From assembly GCA_002437945.1 (NCBI GenBank), contig DJSB01000026.1:54283-61077 (forward strand): a stretch of 6,795 nt of DNA. Direction: 5' to 3'. Positions 5,011 to 6,795 of the stretch are shown piece by piece (the stretch's first letter is position 1; every line of letters starts with the position of its first letter). The stretch is from Christensenella sp. UBA6345. GTDB taxonomy: Bacteria; Bacillota; Clostridia; Christensenellales; UBA1242. Position numbers and translations under genes: made by a program. The notes below the pieces were generated by a model. The model was not told where the DNA came from. It saw only the letters and a list, made by a program, of their open reading frames with translations, and did no database searches.

Positions 5011-5730
5011 ATGTTTGAAAAGAAAAAATTAAATCCAGATAAGTTTCCCAATCATATTGCTTTTATCATAGATGGCAATGGTAGATGGGCAAAACTTCGA
5101 GGATTGCCTAGATCTATGGGGCATAGAGCAGGAATTGTTGCATGCAAAAACACTATTAATGAGTGTTTTGATTTAGGTATTAAATATGTCAGTATATATG
5201 GGTTTTCTACAGAAAACTGGAATAGACCAAAAGATGAGATTGATACATTGTTTAAATTATTTAGACAATTTATTAAAGACGACTTGCAAGAGTTACTTAA
5301 TAAAAATGTAAGATTTATGGTTTCTGGTGATTATAAGGCATTTCCTGAAGACCTTGTAGAAGCAATAGAAGAATCAGTTGAAAAGACAAAAGAACATACA
5401 GGTATGGTTATTAATTTGTGTATTAATTATGGTGGAAGACCAGAGATTGTAAGAGCAATTAATAATATGATAAAAGATGGTGTAAAAGATGTAGATGACA
5501 AAATGATAAGTCAATATTTATATACAGCATCTATACCTGATCCAGATTTTATAGTTCGTACAAGTGGTGAATATAGATTGTCTAACTTTATGTTATGGCA
5601 AGCATCTTATTCAGAATTCTATTTTCCAAAAACATATTGGCCAGATTTTAATAAAAAAGCATTGTATACTGCATTAATTAATTATGCGAAAAGAAATAGA
5701 AGATTTGGAGCAATTAAGGAGAACAAATGA
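5011..5730 (+). CDS. uppS: Isoprenyl transferase / undecaprenyl diphosphate synthase
   Basis: Cis-prenyltransferase that extends farnesyl diphosphate with isopentenyl diphosphate to undecaprenyl diphosphate, the lipid carrier for peptidoglycan and wall polymers; acts at the inner face of the membrane. The start is ATG 5011, with GGAG (4999-5002) 8 bases upstream; an in-frame TTG at 4993 has no ribosome site. The 239 residues fit the family. Motifs: HIAFIIDGNGRWA with catalytic Asp21, MGHRAG (36-41), YGFSTENWNRP (63-73), INYGGRPEI, the diphosphate-binding RTSGEYRLSNF (183-193), and LWQASYSEFYF followed by YWPDF, with Glu202 as the expected Mg ligand. All catalytic residues are present. The last bases overlap cdsA by 4 (ATGA). 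It follows frr as in the common frr-uppS-cdsA order. Confidence 0.98.
   Translation: MFEKKKLNPDKFPNHIAFIIDGNGRWAKLRGLPRSMGHRAGIVACKNTINECFDLGIKYVSIYGFSTENWNRPKDEIDTLFKLFRQFIKDDLQELLNKNVRFMVSGDYKAFPEDLVEAIEESVEKTKEHTGMVINLCINYGGRPEIVRAINNMIKDGVKDVDDKMISQYLYTASIPDPDFIVRTSGEYRLSNFMLWQASYSEFYFPKTYWPDFNKKALYTALINYAKRNRRFGAIKENK
5716..5721 (+). promoter_or_regulatory. cdsA ribosome binding site inside uppS
   Basis: AAGGAG lies 5 bases before the cdsA ATG at 5727, within the last codons of uppS. Together with the ATGA overlap this points to coupled translation of the two genes. Confidence 0.8.
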
Positions 5731-6662
5731 AAACAAGATTACTTACGAGTACTTATATCGTAATTGCATTAATACTAACTTTAGTTTCAAGAATGTTAAC
5801 ACCATATATATTTGATATAGTTATTGGTGCTATGGCTGTTATGGGCTGTGTAGAAGTTGGTAGAGTTTTTGAAAGAAGTAAACAATACAATAATATATAT
5901 TTAGTAGGCTCATTTCCAGCAGTGCTATTTGTTGGATTTGTAATTGCTTTTGTATATAGTTTTGTATGGCAATATTATCTATTAATGATAATCGGATTGG
6001 TTTTTGCATATTTTATCATAGCATTTTTACTTACATTGATATTGAAAAAACAAACTGATAGAGAAATGAGTAAATATCAAATAGAAGAAAAAAGAGTGGT
6101 TTATGCACTAAAGAAAGCAATTAATTCTTCAATAATTTTAATATATCCAGCACTATTATTTGGATGTTTGATGCTAATTAATCATTTTTATGCATTTAAA
6201 ATCAGTGATAAGGTATTAGATGTACCATTTGATTATTATATGTTAATAACAGTATTTAGTGTAACTATTGCTACTGATTCTCTAGCATTGGTTGTAGGCA
6301 AAACACTAAAAGGTCCAAAGTTATGTCCATTAATTAGTCCCAACAAAACTATTAGTGGTGCAATAGGTGGACTTGCTGGTGGTGTTTTATCTGCGTTTAT
6401 TGTATATTGGATATATGCGATAAATAAGGATTTTGTTACTGCATTTAATTCAGTTGCATCATTATGGACAGTTGCCATTTTGGGCTTCTGCGGTTCAATT
6501 ATTAGCCAAATTGGAGATATTTTTGCTAGTTATTTAAAAAGGCGTGCACGTGTTAAAGACTATGGAACAATTTTCCCTGGACATGGCGGTATCATGGATA
6601 GGGTTGATGGGTTAATCTTTAATGCTACATTTGTATTATTATATTTTTTGTTCTTACTATAA
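5727..6662 (+). CDS. cdsA: Phosphatidate cytidylyltransferase (CDP-diacylglycerol synthase)
   Basis: Integral membrane enzyme that joins CTP and phosphatidic acid into CDP-diacylglycerol, the precursor of phosphatidylglycerol and related lipids. The 311 residues include about eight hydrophobic segments, starting with residues 9-24 and 28-42, and a charged loop at about 108-135 (KKQTDREMSKYQIEEKR). The family signature is complete at residues 268-294: SYLKRR, then VKDYG, then PGHGGIMDRVD, with the Mg/CTP-binding acids. Upstream of it TDSLALVVGKTLKGPKL and ISPNKTISGAIGG match the family's active-site region, though the common Tyr/Phe after the TD motif is Leu here. The start overlaps the uppS stop. 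The usual next gene, dxr, does not begin in the remaining 133 bases. Confidence 0.97.
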   Translation: MKTRLLTSTYIVIALILTLVSRMLTPYIFDIVIGAMAVMGCVEVGRVFERSKQYNNIYLVGSFPAVLFVGFVIAFVYSFVWQYYLLMIIGLVFAYFIIAFLLTLILKKQTDREMSKYQIEEKRVVYALKKAINSSIILIYPALLFGCLMLINHFYAFKISDKVLDVPFDYYMLITVFSVTIATDSLALVVGKTLKGPKLCPLISPNKTISGAIGGLAGGVLSAFIVYWIYAINKDFVTAFNSVASLWTVAILGFCGSIISQIGDIFASYLKRRARVKDYGTIFPGHGGIMDRVDGLIFNATFVLLYFLFLL

Positions 6663-6795
6663 CATGACAAAGGTTATATTAATTAAATATTATTAATATA
6701 TATAATGATGATGTGTATAATTTAAAATTGTAATTTGCAGGATTAAATTTTAAATATAGTTAGAATATTCTTATATTTTATATTATCGGAAGTTA
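6663..6795. other. AT-rich 3' end of the window, no gene seen
   Basis: Only a 10-codon frame (6664-6696) and an all-AT inverted repeat (TATATTAAT at 6675-6683 with ATTAATATA at 6692-6700, 8-base loop, no T tract) are visible. No convincing terminator after cdsA and no start of dxr is found before the edge. Confidence 0.5.

Noticed and set aside
6664..6696. A 10-codon frame MTKVILIKYY that recalls the beginning of ThiI-type proteins
   Set aside because: It stops after ten codons, nothing downstream in any frame continues the family pattern, and it lacks a ribosome site; chance in AT-rich DNA is more likely than a remnant.
6675..6700. Inverted repeat after cdsA as a terminator
   Set aside because: The stem is made only of A-T pairs and is not followed by a T tract, so it is unlikely to stop transcription.

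Overview
This is an AT-rich window (roughly 30% G+C by eye) in which every gene lies on the + strand. It reads as core chromosome of a low-GC Firmicutes (Bacillota), most likely an uncultured, probably anaerobic Clostridia-like lineage. That placement rests on base composition, strong AAGGAGG-type ribosome binding sites, the short form of EF-Ts, the DUF1292 protein, and gene order. TGA is used as a stop (uppS), so the code is standard. I see no mobile element, CRISPR array, tRNA or rRNA.

Region 1 (1-1183): the 3' part of a NifS/IscS-type cysteine desulfurase, followed by an IscU/NifU-N-like Fe-S scaffold and closed by a strong intrinsic terminator. The scaffold is unusual. Two metal-site positions of the family, the first cysteine and the histidine before the last cysteine, are both tyrosine.

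Region 2 (1184-2244): a 44-residue membrane-anchored small protein whose ribosome binding site is a run of nine G. It is followed by ruvX, which has a good promoter placed so that its transcript could be leaderless, and by a DUF1292 protein, ending at a second strong terminator. In many Firmicutes these genes sit in a longer neighbourhood with mnmA, alaS and ireB, none of which is here.

Region 3 (2245-2717): a long AT-rich spacer without a convincing gene. Its last 100 bases hold a clear promoter and a foldable leader in front of rpsB.

Region 4 (2718-4207): rpsB-tsf (ribosomal protein S2 and elongation factor Ts) as a two-gene unit closed by a perfect hairpin terminator.

Region 5 (4208-6662): frr (ribosome recycling factor), then uppS and cdsA. 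The last two overlap by 4 bases and encode early steps of undecaprenyl carrier and phospholipid synthesis. The usual pyrH between tsf and frr is absent, and no dxr start is seen right after cdsA. The final 133 bases hold no recognisable gene.

Overall this is a housekeeping region: Fe-S assembly, rRNA processing/DNA repair, translation and envelope precursors. I did not find a convincing new multi-gene system. The points most worth a second look are the divergent Fe-S scaffold, the G9 ribosome binding site, the possible leaderless ruvX mRNA, the structured rpsB leader, and the broken pyrH/frr linkage.
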